Assembly (NCBI RefSeq): GCF_004331485.1
Contig: NZ_SJKD01000002.1
Location: 248,001-312,000 of the forward strand
Source of the DNA: Kribbella capetownensis
Lineage (GTDB): Bacteria; Actinomycetota; Actinomycetes; Propionibacteriales; Kribbellaceae
Length of the DNA: 64,000 nt
Direction of reading: 5' to 3'
The notes under the pieces were generated by a model. The model was not told where the DNA came from, did no database searches, and worked only from the letters and a program-made list of their open reading frames with translations. Both the position numbers and the translations under genes were made by a program. Of the stretch, positions 34,360 through 42,672 are shown piece by piece. Each line of letters opens with the position of its first letter. Within the stretch, counting starts at the first letter, position 1.

Positions 34360-35685
34360 TCACTTGCCCTTCGCGAGGGTCTCGTTCCACGCCTTCTCGG
34401 CAGCGTCCAGCGCGTCCTTGGCGGACTTGGTCCCGGACATGTACGCCCGGATCTGATCGTCGAACAGCTTCCGCAACTGCTCGTCGTTGCCCGAGCCCAT
34501 CGACGCGTCCACGCTGTTCTTGAACGTGTCCAGTAGGGTCTTGCGGGCCTGGTCGGCCGGCGTCGTTCCCTTGATGTCGGTGAAGAACGGGTCCTCCAGC
34601 GCCTTCACCGCCGACGGGTAGATCGGCACCAGCTTGCACAGCGCGAGCTGCTGCTCGGGCGCGGTGACGTACTTGAGCCACGCGGCCGCCGCGGCCTGGT
34701 TGTCCGACTTGGCCGGGACACCCATCACCTGCTGGCCGGGCATGTAGAACTTGCCATCGGCACCGGCCGCCGGCGGGCCCACGACGATCGACTGGTAGAC
34801 CGCCGGAGCATTCTTCTGGACGTTGAGCAGCGTGCTCGACGTAGCGGCCGGGTTGAACGCGATCAGCTTGTTCTCCAGCGACTGGGGCAGGTCACGCTGG
34901 TTCTCGCTGAGGCTGCCCGGGGCGATCGCGCCGGAGCTGAACGGGGTCTTGAACTTTTCCAGCAGCGCCAGTGCGTCCGGCGTGTTGAAGGCGGCCTTCT
35001 TGCCGTCCTCCGACAGCATCGAGATGCCGTCGGCCTGGACCACGTTCGAGTAGGCCATGAAGTTGGTCGCGGACTTGCCGCTGCCGTCGTGGTACGTCTT
35101 GGCCAGCGCGAGTGCGTCGTCGTACGTCTTCGGCGGCTTGGCCGGGTCGAAGCCGGCCTTGGCCAGCAGATCCTTGTTGTAGAACGCCAGCGTGGTGCCG
35201 CCGTTGTACCAGGGCAGGGCGATCCGCTTGCCGTCGGCAACCAGCGGATCGGCCAGGTTCGGCAGGTAGGCGGCGACGTCGTCCTTGCTGAGCAGGGAGT
35301 TCAGGTCGGCCATCGAGCCGGCGAAGAGGCCGGTGGTGTCGGAGGTGAAGTTGACGACGTCCGGCACCTTGCCGCTGGCGATCGCGGCCAGCAGCTTGGT
35401 GGTGATGTCCTGACCCGGTACGTCGACCCACTTGATCGACACCTTCGGGTGTTCCTTCTGGTAGGCGTCGATCCACTTCTGGATGTCCGGCCCGTAGTTC
35501 TTCTGCAGGTTGATGGTCCACCACTCGACGTCACCGGAGTAGGCGTCGCTGGACTGCTGCTCCGGCTCGTCCCCGCCGGCCGGACTGCCGGAGACGCAGT
35601 CGGCCAAGGCCAGCGGCAAGGCCAGAACCATCGCGACGGTAGGGACCAAGCGGCCCCTCAGCATGGATCGTGTGCGTCGCGCCAT
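34360..35685 (-). CDS. Extracellular sugar-binding lipoprotein of ABC importer
   Basis: 441 residues of the type I solute-binding family (EWWTINLQKNYGPDIQKWIDAYQKEHP at the start of the mature fold). The N-terminal signal peptide ends LALADC, with Cys30 as probable lipidation site; Asp at -1 is unusual, since Gly or Ala is normal. It delivers the substrate to the two permeases encoded divergently at 35879. ATG 35685 follows GAGGAG. Its promoter is probably TTGACG (35763-35758), a 17-base spacer and AACACT. It is the first gene of the leftward arm. Confidence 0.93.
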   Translation of the reverse strand: MARRTRSMLRGRLVPTVAMVLALPLALADCVSGSPAGGDEPEQQSSDAYSGDVEWWTINLQKNYGPDIQKWIDAYQKEHPKVSIKWVDVPGQDITTKLLAAIASGKVPDVVNFTSDTTGLFAGSMADLNSLLSKDDVAAYLPNLADPLVADGKRIALPWYNGGTTLAFYNKDLLAKAGFDPAKPPKTYDDALALAKTYHDGSGKSATNFMAYSNVVQADGISMLSEDGKKAAFNTPDALALLEKFKTPFSSGAIAPGSLSENQRDLPQSLENKLIAFNPAATSSTLLNVQKNAPAVYQSIVVGPPAAGADGKFYMPGQQVMGVPAKSDNQAAAAAWLKYVTAPEQQLALCKLVPIYPSAVKALEDPFFTDIKGTTPADQARKTLLDTFKNSVDASMGSGNDEQLRKLFDDQIRAYMSGTKSAKDALDAAEKAWNETLAKGK

Positions 35686-35743
35686 CGCGAGCTCCTCGGG
35701 GATGTGTGTCCTAAACGGTGCTTACAGACATCACAGTGTTTGC

Positions 35744-35769
35744 CATCGATTGGCCGACGTCAACCGATG
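35744..35769. promoter_or_regulatory. Inverted repeat over the binding-protein promoter
   Basis: CATCGATTG (35744-35752) and CAACCGATG (35761-35769) form an inverted repeat with one mismatch and an 8-base centre. It overlaps the minus-strand -35 element TTGACG. It is a good candidate operator for the locus regulator. Confidence 0.6.
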
Positions 35770-35841
35770 ACTTCCAAAATTCCTGCCAATTAATGCTTCC
35801 GGCGGCGGATGTGGTGAGCTACGGTTCCGCATAACCGCGAA

Positions 35842-35861
35842 TCTGAAAGCCAGGTTTCAGA
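35842..35861. promoter_or_regulatory. Inverted repeat before the permease gene
   Basis: TCTGAAA-GCCAGG-TTTCAGA: perfect 7-base arms with a 6-base centre, between a likely -10 element TACGGT (35820-35825) and the permease ATG at 35879. A repressor bound here would block the rightward arm. The arms differ from the repeat at 35744, so a different protein or a second binding mode may be involved. Confidence 0.6.
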
Positions 35862-35878
35862 CACGAGAGGCGGAAGGT

Positions 35879-36760
35879 ATGCCGGGTCTCAGGGGCCGCG
35901 TGGTCGGTCAGCACTGGTACACGCCGTACGCGTTCATGCTGCCCGGGCTGCTGATGTACGCCGCGATGTTCGCCTGGCCGGCGGTGATCGCGATCCAGCT
36001 GGCCTTCTCCGACTACAACATCGTCAGCCCGGTCCGGTTCTCCGGGCTGGACAACTTCTCCCGGCTGCTGGACGACCCCCGGGTCTGGATCGCGCTGCGC
36101 AACTCGCTGCTGTTCGTGGTGATGTTCCTGCCGCTGACCGTGGTGGCCCCGCTGTTCCTGGCGATGCTGGTGAACCTGAAGCTGCGCGCGATCCAGGCGT
36201 TCCGGATGCTCTACTACCTGCCGGTCATCACGTCGATGGTCGCGGTGGCGGTCGCCTGGCGGTACGTCTTCAACCGCGAGGGCGTCATCAACTGGGTGCT
36301 CAGCCTGGTCGGGGCGGGTCCGATCGACTTCCTGCTCGACCGGCACTGGGCGCTGCCGACAGTTGTGCTGCTGGAGGCATGGAAGAACGCAGGCCTGTTC
36401 ATGATGATCTATCTGGCCGGACTGCAGGCGGTCCCGCCCGATCAGGTCGAGGCGGCCAGGATCGACGGCGCCAACAGTTGGCAGCGGCTCAGACACGTCA
36501 TCGTCCCGTCGCTGCGGCCGACGTTCGCGGTCACGCTGATCCTCAGCATGCTCGAGGCGATGCGCGCCTTCGAGTCCGTCTACGTGCTGACCCGCGGGGG
36601 TCCGCTCGACTCCACACTCACCCTCGGCTACTACATCTGGTCGAAGGCCTTCGAGGACTACGACATGGGCTATGCGAGCGCCGTCGGCCTGCTGCTGTGG
36701 GCGATCATGATCGTCCTGGCCGGCTTCAACCTGGTCGTGACCCGGCGGAGGGACGGCTGA
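35879..36760 (+). CDS. ABC sugar importer permease, CUT1 type (MalF-like)
   Basis: 293 residues with six membrane helices. The EAA loop that docks the ATPase reads EAARIDGANSWQRLRHVIVPSLRP. It resembles the first permease of carbohydrate CUT1 importers. ATG 35879 follows GGAAGG. It overlaps the second permease in TGATG (36758-36762). It begins the rightward arm divergent from the binding-protein gene. Confidence 0.94.
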   Translation: MPGLRGRVVGQHWYTPYAFMLPGLLMYAAMFAWPAVIAIQLAFSDYNIVSPVRFSGLDNFSRLLDDPRVWIALRNSLLFVVMFLPLTVVAPLFLAMLVNLKLRAIQAFRMLYYLPVITSMVAVAVAWRYVFNREGVINWVLSLVGAGPIDFLLDRHWALPTVVLLEAWKNAGLFMMIYLAGLQAVPPDQVEAARIDGANSWQRLRHVIVPSLRPTFAVTLILSMLEAMRAFESVYVLTRGGPLDSTLTLGYYIWSKAFEDYDMGYASAVGLLLWAIMIVLAGFNLVVTRRRDG

Positions 36761-37668
36761 TGGCGACCCGGAGCCGGCTGGCCCGGCGCGCCGGACAGTT
36801 GCCACGCGTCGGTCCGCCCACGACACAGGCCACGCCCGCCGGGACGTCCCGGCGCAAGCTACGGCGGATCGGGCTGTACGTTCTGCTGATCGCGGTGGCG
36901 GCGCTGTTCATCGGCCCGTTCCTGATCCTGCTGAGCTCGGCCACCAAACCGGCCAGCCAGGACGTGTTCGGCTTCCCTCCGGACCTGATCCCGCGGCCGC
37001 CGGTCGCCGACTGGTTCCGGGAGGCGTGGACGACGATCCCGTACGCCCGGTTCCTGCTGAACTCACTGATCTACGTGGGGATCACGGTCCCGATCTACCT
37101 GGTGGTCTCTGCGCTCACCGCCTATCCGCTGGCCCGGATCGCGTTCCGCGGCCGCGGCGTGTTCTTCATGCTGTTCCTGTCGATCATGTTCCTGCCCGGT
37201 GAGCTGATGCTGATCCCGCGCTTCCTGGTGATGAGCCAGCTGGGACTGACCGACACGTTCGCGTCGGTGATCCTGCCGGCCATCCTCTCGTCGCTCGGGA
37301 TCTTCCTGCTCCGCCAGGCGTTCTCGCAGATCCCGGACGAGATCGTCGAGGCGGCCCGGATGGACGGTGCGAACGAGTTCGCCATCTTCTGGCGGATCGC
37401 GGTGCCGATCGTCGCCCCCACTCTGGCCGTGCTGGCGATCCTGGGCTTCGTCTCGGTCTGGAACAGCTTCATCTGGCCGCTGGTCACGCTGACCAGTCAG
37501 TCCAAGTTCCCGATCGCGCTCGGTATCGCGTACCTGAGCGGAGTCAGCGGGACCGACGTCCGCGGATTGGCCGCGGGCACGGTGATCTCACTGGTCCCGG
37601 TCGTGATGGTCTTCCTGTTCCTGCAGAAACGCATCCTCAACAGCATGGGCGGTGCGGTCAAAGGCTGA
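36760..37668 (+). CDS. ABC sugar importer permease, CUT1 type (MalG-like)
   Basis: 302 residues with six membrane helices and a basic N-terminal tail of about 35 residues. The EAA loop is EAARMDGANEFAIFWRIAVPIVAP. It pairs with the preceding permease. The stop TGA of the first permease and the ATG of this gene share one base, so translation is coupled. No ATPase gene lies in the locus; a shared MsiK-type ATPase encoded elsewhere is usual for actinobacterial sugar importers. Confidence 0.94.
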   Translation: MATRSRLARRAGQLPRVGPPTTQATPAGTSRRKLRRIGLYVLLIAVAALFIGPFLILLSSATKPASQDVFGFPPDLIPRPPVADWFREAWTTIPYARFLLNSLIYVGITVPIYLVVSALTAYPLARIAFRGRGVFFMLFLSIMFLPGELMLIPRFLVMSQLGLTDTFASVILPAILSSLGIFLLRQAFSQIPDEIVEAARMDGANEFAIFWRIAVPIVAPTLAVLAILGFVSVWNSFIWPLVTLTSQSKFPIALGIAYLSGVSGTDVRGLAAGTVISLVPVVMVFLFLQKRILNSMGGAVKG

Positions 37669-37730
37669 GTCGCCACGTCCGCCCGCCCCCGTGTGGTTCC
37701 CGCCTTTCCCGTCCACCCCAGTGAGGCATC

Positions 37731-39260
37731 ATGTTGAACCCGCCCGTCAGCCGTCGCACGCTCTTCCTCGGTACCGCCGCCACCGGAGTCGCCGCCTGGA
37801 CCGGTCTCCCAGCCCTTCCGGCGTCTGCCGACCCACTGGACTACGACTCACCCGAAGCCTTCGACGCCGCGCAGACGGCGTACCTGGCAACCGACCCGCA
37901 GGACAACGAGGAGGGTGTCTACGCCTGGGGTGAGTCCTACTTCCTGCTCGGCCTGCTGCGGATGTACGAGACCTATCAGGACGAGCGCTACCTGCGCACG
38001 TTCGAGGACCGCGCCCGGCACCTGATGGCGACGACCGACCACGCCCGCGGAGTCACTGACTACCTCGGTCGGTCCGGGCCGGTCTGGCGGACCGCCGGCA
38101 ACTACACCGTGGCCCGTGGAGTCGTCCCCGACGGCAACGGGACACCTGCTGTCGAGGTCCGCTGGGCCTGGGCCAGGGCGGCCGAGTCGACCGTCGAGGT
38201 GACGAACGTCGCCGGCACGCTGTTCGACCTGATCCTGCGCAACCCGTACCAGAAGACCACGGTCACCCTGCCTGGCGTCTCACTGGACCCGGCTGCTCCG
38301 ACGTACGTGGTGACCGCGGTCAACAAGGCCTTCACGCCATCGTTGCGGTGGACGGCGGCTGACCTCCGGTCCGCACCTGGCGCGGCTCCGGCACCGGCTC
38401 CGGCCACGATCACGTTCACGTCCGACCACTACGTCTTCGCCGTCCACACCGGGATGATCGCGTATCCGCTGGCCAGGTTCGCGCGGATGGTGTTCGAGAA
38501 TCCCAAGCTGCGTCGCGGCGGCCGGATGAAGACCGCCAAGCAGTTGCTCGCCGCGGCCACCGCTGCGCTGGAGTTCCACGACAGCGAGTACGTCGCTCCC
38601 GCGGACGGGACCGGCAACTACGTCTGGGCCAAGGGCGCGCCGATCCCATGGGACGGCACCATCCAGCCGTACAACCAGAGCCATGCCCTCGGGGCGGTTC
38701 TGGTCGAGCTGTACCGCGCGACCCATCGGCAGGCCTATCGCACCAAGGTCGAGCAACTGATCCAGGCCTTCCGCGCCGGCCTCCAACTGACCGCTGAGGG
38801 TGCGTACCTGTGGACCTACTGGCCGCCGTACAGCCAGCTGTATGCCGGGTTCTCCAGCACCTCGGGGATCTCGGAGTACACGCCGTCGTACCCCCGGCAA
38901 CGGCAGTACGAGGACATCAGCCACGCGGCCATCAGCACTGAGTTCATGCACGCGGCGTACGACGCGGGGATCGACTCCGACCTGGCCACGGACGTGGAGC
39001 GGATCGCGGCGACCTTCACCCAGCGAATCATCCGGTCGGAGACCGAGGTGTGGTTCGTCATCGACGGCAAGGGCACTGCCGTCCCGGGCAACGCCGTGCA
39101 ATGCGCCCGCTGGTGTCCGTACGCTGAGCAGGACCCGCTGATCTACGAGCAGTCGCTGCGGGTGTACGACGCCACACAGCTGGAAATGACGCAAGGCTCC
39201 CACGCGCTGGGAGTTGCGTACCTGAACTGGGCCAGACAAGCCGCATGGAGGAATCAGTGA
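37731..39260 (+). CDS. Tat-exported protein with alpha/alpha-toroid features
   Basis: 509 residues. Twin-arginine signal SRRTLFLGTAATG lies at the N-terminus, cleaved near ASA-DPL. The mature protein has repeated helix pairs; SHALGAVLVELYRATHRQAYRTKVEQL and EDISHAAISTEFMHAAYDAG resemble (alpha/alpha) toroid enzymes such as glucuronyl C5-epimerases, lyases and unsaturated glucuronyl hydrolases. A beta insertion (about 120-200) interrupts the helices. It probably acts on the glycan outside the cell before import. Its exact class is unknown to me. Confidence 0.7.
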   Translation: MLNPPVSRRTLFLGTAATGVAAWTGLPALPASADPLDYDSPEAFDAAQTAYLATDPQDNEEGVYAWGESYFLLGLLRMYETYQDERYLRTFEDRARHLMATTDHARGVTDYLGRSGPVWRTAGNYTVARGVVPDGNGTPAVEVRWAWARAAESTVEVTNVAGTLFDLILRNPYQKTTVTLPGVSLDPAAPTYVVTAVNKAFTPSLRWTAADLRSAPGAAPAPAPATITFTSDHYVFAVHTGMIAYPLARFARMVFENPKLRRGGRMKTAKQLLAAATAALEFHDSEYVAPADGTGNYVWAKGAPIPWDGTIQPYNQSHALGAVLVELYRATHRQAYRTKVEQLIQAFRAGLQLTAEGAYLWTYWPPYSQLYAGFSSTSGISEYTPSYPRQRQYEDISHAAISTEFMHAAYDAGIDSDLATDVERIAATFTQRIIRSETEVWFVIDGKGTAVPGNAVQCARWCPYAEQDPLIYEQSLRVYDATQLEMTQGSHALGVAYLNWARQAAWRNQ

Positions 39261-40093
39261 GATTGCTACGCGTCCACACCGACGACGGTCTGCGTGACGC
39301 CGTACTGACCGAGGACGACCGGGTGGTGACGCTGGCCGGTGAGCCCGGAGCGTTCGACCCGGCCGGGCTCCGGGAGCGCGCCACCGCGGCCCTCGCCGAC
39401 GTGGGGACGACTGCCGCGCTGGACGACGTACGGCTCGCCGCGCCGCTCAGCCCCGGCAAGATCGTCTGTGTCGGGCTGAACTACGCCGACCACGCGGCCG
39501 AGGGCGGCCAGGCGGCGCCGGCCGAGCCGATCCTGTTCATGAAGGCACCGGACACCGTGGTCGGCGCCCGCGACGACATCGTCATCCCGCGCGGCAGCGA
39601 GAAGACCGACTGGGAGGTCGAGCTCGGCGTCGTGATCGGACGGACGGCGGCCTACCTCGACAGCGAGGCGGATGCGCTGGAGCATGTCGCCGGCTACGTG
39701 CTGGCCAACGACGTGTCGGAGCGGCACTTCCAGCTGGAGCGCGGCGGCCAGTGGGACAAGGGTAAGAATGCGGCGACCTTCTGCCCGCTGGGTCCGTGGA
39801 TCCTGACCGCCGACGAGGTCCCCGATCCGCAGGCGATCAAGCTCGGCCTGGACGTCAACAGCGACGTACTGCAGGACGGCTCGACGGCGAACATGATCTT
39901 CGGCGTCGCGCACCTGGTGCACTACATCTCGCAGTACATGACGCTCTACCCGGGCGACGTGATCAGCACCGGCACGCCGGCCGGCGTCGGGGCTGGCCAG
40001 AAGCCGCCGCGGTTCCTGCGCAAGGGCGATGTCGTGCGCGTATGGGCCGACGGCCTGGGTGAGCAGCACAGCCGGCTGGTTTCCGCGTCTTGA
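39257..40093 (+). CDS. Fumarylacetoacetate hydrolase family protein
   Basis: 278 residues of the FAH/2-keto-3-deoxy-acid hydrolase family. CVGLNYADHAAEGG, DWEVELGVVIGR (metal Glu) and LANDVSERHFQ (metal Asp) are the conserved blocks. The family hydrolyses C-C bonds of acylpyruvates or processes 2-keto-3-deoxy sugars. GTG 39257 is preferred over ATG 39245 because GGAGG (39247-39251) lies between them and the GTG overlaps the previous stop in GTGA. In this locus it could process a 2-keto-3-deoxy acid released from the uronate half; this is inference. Confidence 0.92.
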   Translation: MRLLRVHTDDGLRDAVLTEDDRVVTLAGEPGAFDPAGLRERATAALADVGTTAALDDVRLAAPLSPGKIVCVGLNYADHAAEGGQAAPAEPILFMKAPDTVVGARDDIVIPRGSEKTDWEVELGVVIGRTAAYLDSEADALEHVAGYVLANDVSERHFQLERGGQWDKGKNAATFCPLGPWILTADEVPDPQAIKLGLDVNSDVLQDGSTANMIFGVAHLVHYISQYMTLYPGDVISTGTPAGVGAGQKPPRFLRKGDVVRVWADGLGEQHSRLVSAS

Positions 40094-40833
40094 TGATCGT
40101 CGACAAGCTGGAGGTGGAGACACTTCCGGATCCCGCAGCCGTCGGGGCGGCGGCAGCGGCGGCCGCGGCCGAGTCCCTGCGCCGGATCATCCAGGCGCAG
40201 GGCTCGGCCCGGCTGGTCCTCGCGGCGGCGCCGAGCCAGCAGCACACGCTGGCCGCGCTGTCCGTTGCCGAGGGCATCGACTGGTCACGGGTCGAGGCAT
40301 TCCACATGGACGAGTACGTCGGGCTGCCGGCCGCTGCGGAGCAACGCTTCGGCCGGTGGCTGAGCCGGCACTTCACCGCCCCGGCGCCGCTCACCGTGAT
40401 CGATCCGGAGGGCGGCGCGGATCCGGCCACCGAGGCCGCTCGCTACGCAGCGCTGGTCGCGGCCGCGCCGATCGACATCGTGCTGGCCGGGATCGGCGTC
40501 AACGGGCACCTCGCGTTCAACGAACCGCCCGCCGACTTCACCACCACCGACGTTGTGCAGGTGGTTGCACTCGACGAGACCAGCCGCCGGCAGCAGGTGG
40601 ACGAAGGGCTGTTCGCGTCGCTGGACGACGTACCCACCCATGCCTGGACGCTGACGGTTCCGTGCCTGCTGTCGGCGCGCGAGATCTTCTGCATGGTGTC
40701 CGGTCCGGCGAAACAGGACGCCGTACGGCGGACGCTGCACGGTCCGGTGGATCCCGACGTTCCGGCGAGTGCGCTGCGGACGCATCCCCGGGCCCGGCTG
40801 TATCTCGATCAGGAGGCCAGTCCCGATGAGTGA
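40093..40833 (+). CDS. nagB: Glucosamine-6-phosphate deaminase/isomerase family protein
   Basis: 246 residues, the usual NagB length. FHMDEYVGL (Asp73-Glu74) and GIGVNGHLAFNEPP are conserved active-site segments of glucosamine-6-phosphate deaminase, which makes fructose-6-phosphate and ammonia. ATG 40093 shares one base with the FAH stop (TGATG). With the following SIS protein and NagA-type deacetylase it forms an amino-sugar phosphate module. The exact sugar may differ from glucosamine, since no kinase for GlcNAc is adjacent. Confidence 0.88.
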   Translation: MIVDKLEVETLPDPAAVGAAAAAAAAESLRRIIQAQGSARLVLAAAPSQQHTLAALSVAEGIDWSRVEAFHMDEYVGLPAAAEQRFGRWLSRHFTAPAPLTVIDPEGGADPATEAARYAALVAAAPIDIVLAGIGVNGHLAFNEPPADFTTTDVVQVVALDETSRRQQVDEGLFASLDDVPTHAWTLTVPCLLSAREIFCMVSGPAKQDAVRRTLHGPVDPDVPASALRTHPRARLYLDQEASPDE

Positions 40834-41569
40834 GTACCTGACCGCGATCACGGCGTTGCTCGGGCGGATCGAGGCGGAGGAAGGCGAGTCCATCGCGGCC
40901 GCCGCCCAGTTGATGGCCGAGCAGGTCGCCGCCGATCGGCTGATCCAGGTGTACGGACCGGGCGGGCACTCGAACCTGGCCGCCCAGGAGATCTTCTTCC
41001 GGGCCGGCGGCCTGATGCACGTCTCCGCGATCCTCGACGAGGGCACCTTGCTGTCGAACGGCGCGCTGCGTTCGATGGCCGTCGAGCGCACGCCGGGTTA
41101 CGGTCGGATCGTGATCGAGAACGCCGGGCTCGGCCCGGACGATCTGTTGCTGCTGGTGAACGCCTACGGGATCAACGCGGCGCTCATCGACGCGGCCCTG
41201 ACCGCGCGCGAGCGCGGCGTGCGGACGATCGGCGTGAGTTCCCGTGACCACGCCGACCAGACGGCTAAGGCGCATCCAGCCCGGCATCCGTCCGGTGCGA
41301 ATCTGCACGAGGTCGTCGACGTTGCCGTGGACACCAAGGTCCCCATCGGGGACGCGGTGATCGAGGTCGCGGGGATGCCCGAGCGGGTCGCCGCTGTCTC
41401 CACCTTCGCCAACGCGTTCACGCTCAACACGATGGTGCTGGCCACGATCGAGCGGCTGATCGAGCACGACGTCGTGCCGCCGGTGTGGCGCAGCGGCAAC
41501 GCGCCGGGAGGCGACGAGGCGAACGCGGCCTTCATCGGCAGGTTCCGGGAGCGGGTGCGGTGGCTGTAG
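40826..41569 (+). CDS. SIS-domain sugar-phosphate binding protein (UPF0309-like)
   Basis: 247 residues with one SIS fold: GPGGHSNLAAQEIFFRAGGL at the phosphosugar site and DDLLLLVNAYGINAALIDAALTARERGVRTIGVSS. SIS proteins of this type are found next to amino-sugar catabolic genes and may isomerise or bind phosphosugars. ATG 40826 follows AGGAGG and overlaps the nagB-type stop by 8 bases. It also overlaps the next gene by 10 bases, so the three are translated as a unit. Confidence 0.87.
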   Translation: MSEYLTAITALLGRIEAEEGESIAAAAQLMAEQVAADRLIQVYGPGGHSNLAAQEIFFRAGGLMHVSAILDEGTLLSNGALRSMAVERTPGYGRIVIENAGLGPDDLLLLVNAYGINAALIDAALTARERGVRTIGVSSRDHADQTAKAHPARHPSGANLHEVVDVAVDTKVPIGDAVIEVAGMPERVAAVSTFANAFTLNTMVLATIERLIEHDVVPPVWRSGNAPGGDEANAAFIGRFRERVRWL

Positions 41570-42672
41570 ACAGGTTGTCCGGCCGGGACCCGTGGTCGGG
41601 GGAGACCCTCCACCTCGAGTACGCCGACGGCCTGGTTTCCCGCATCGAGCGAGCGCCAGGCGATGCGGACCTGCCGTGGATCACCCGGGGACTCGTCGAC
41701 CTGCAGGTCAACGGGTACGCCGGGTACGACCTGAACGGCGACGATCTGTCCGTGGACACGGTCCGCGGTCTGCGGGAGGCCCTGCGGCGGGTCGGAGTCA
41801 CGGTCTTCGTGCCCACGCTGATCACGGCGAGCCCGGAGCGCTACCGTCGTGCTCTCGGGATCGTGGCCGAGGCGAGGCGGCAGGACGCCGAGGTCGCGGC
41901 TGCCGTTCCGTTCGTGCATCTCGAGGGTCCGCACATCTCGGATCAGGACGGTCCGCGCGGCGCCCACGACGCGGCTTTCGTCCGCCCACCCGACCTGGCC
42001 GAGTTGGAGCTGTGCCAGGACGTGTCGGACGGACTCGTCGGCCTGATCACCGTGTCGCCGCATTGGCCTGACAGCACCGACTTCATCGCGGAAGTCGTTG
42101 CCACCGGCATCCGAGTGGCGGTCGGGCACACGCACGCGGACGGCGCGCAGATCCGTGCCGCGGCCGAGGCCGGCGCGACGCTGTCCACCCATCTGGGCAA
42201 CGGCGCGCACGCCCAGTTGCCGCGCCATCCGAACTACCTGTGGGCACAGCTGGCCGAGGACCGGCTGAGCGCCGGGTTCATTGCCGATGGCCACCATCTC
42301 CCCGTGGACACGTTCGTGGCGATGGTCCGCGCGAAGGGCCTGGACCGGTCCTTCCTGGTGTCCGACTCGGTGGCGACCGGCGGCCGTCCACCGGGCACCT
42401 ACTCGTCGACCGTCGGCGGCGAAGTGGAGCTCACCGACGACGGGCGTCTACTCGTCAGCGGTACGCCGTACCTGGCCGGAGCGGCCGCGCCACTCGTGGA
42501 CGGCGTCGCCTGGGCGGCCGCCGCCTTCTCGTTGCCCGAGGCCCTCACCATGGCGATCACGACGCCTCGCCGGATCATCGACGGGTCGGACGGGCGACTA
42601 CAGCCCGGCGATCCGGTCACCGACGTCATCACGTTCCACTGGCAGCCGGGCGACCGCACCCTCACCACTTGA
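41560..42672 (+). CDS. nagA: N-acetylglucosamine-6-phosphate deacetylase family protein
   Basis: 370 residues. Metal and substrate motifs of NagA are in place: LQVNGYAGYDLNG near the N-terminus, HLEGPHIS (the Glu of HLEGP), VGHTHADG, HLGNGAHA, DGHHLP and LVSDSVATGG. It removes the N-acetyl group from an N-acetylhexosamine 6-phosphate. GTG 41560 is chosen; GGGAGCGGG lies just upstream, and it overlaps the SIS stop by 10 bases. It is the last gene of the rightward arm and converges directly on the LuxR gene. Confidence 0.9.
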   Translation: MAVDRLSGRDPWSGETLHLEYADGLVSRIERAPGDADLPWITRGLVDLQVNGYAGYDLNGDDLSVDTVRGLREALRRVGVTVFVPTLITASPERYRRALGIVAEARRQDAEVAAAVPFVHLEGPHISDQDGPRGAHDAAFVRPPDLAELELCQDVSDGLVGLITVSPHWPDSTDFIAEVVATGIRVAVGHTHADGAQIRAAAEAGATLSTHLGNGAHAQLPRHPNYLWAQLAEDRLSAGFIADGHHLPVDTFVAMVRAKGLDRSFLVSDSVATGGRPPGTYSSTVGGEVELTDDGRLLVSGTPYLAGAAAPLVDGVAWAAAAFSLPEALTMAITTPRRIIDGSDGRLQPGDPVTDVITFHWQPGDRTLTT

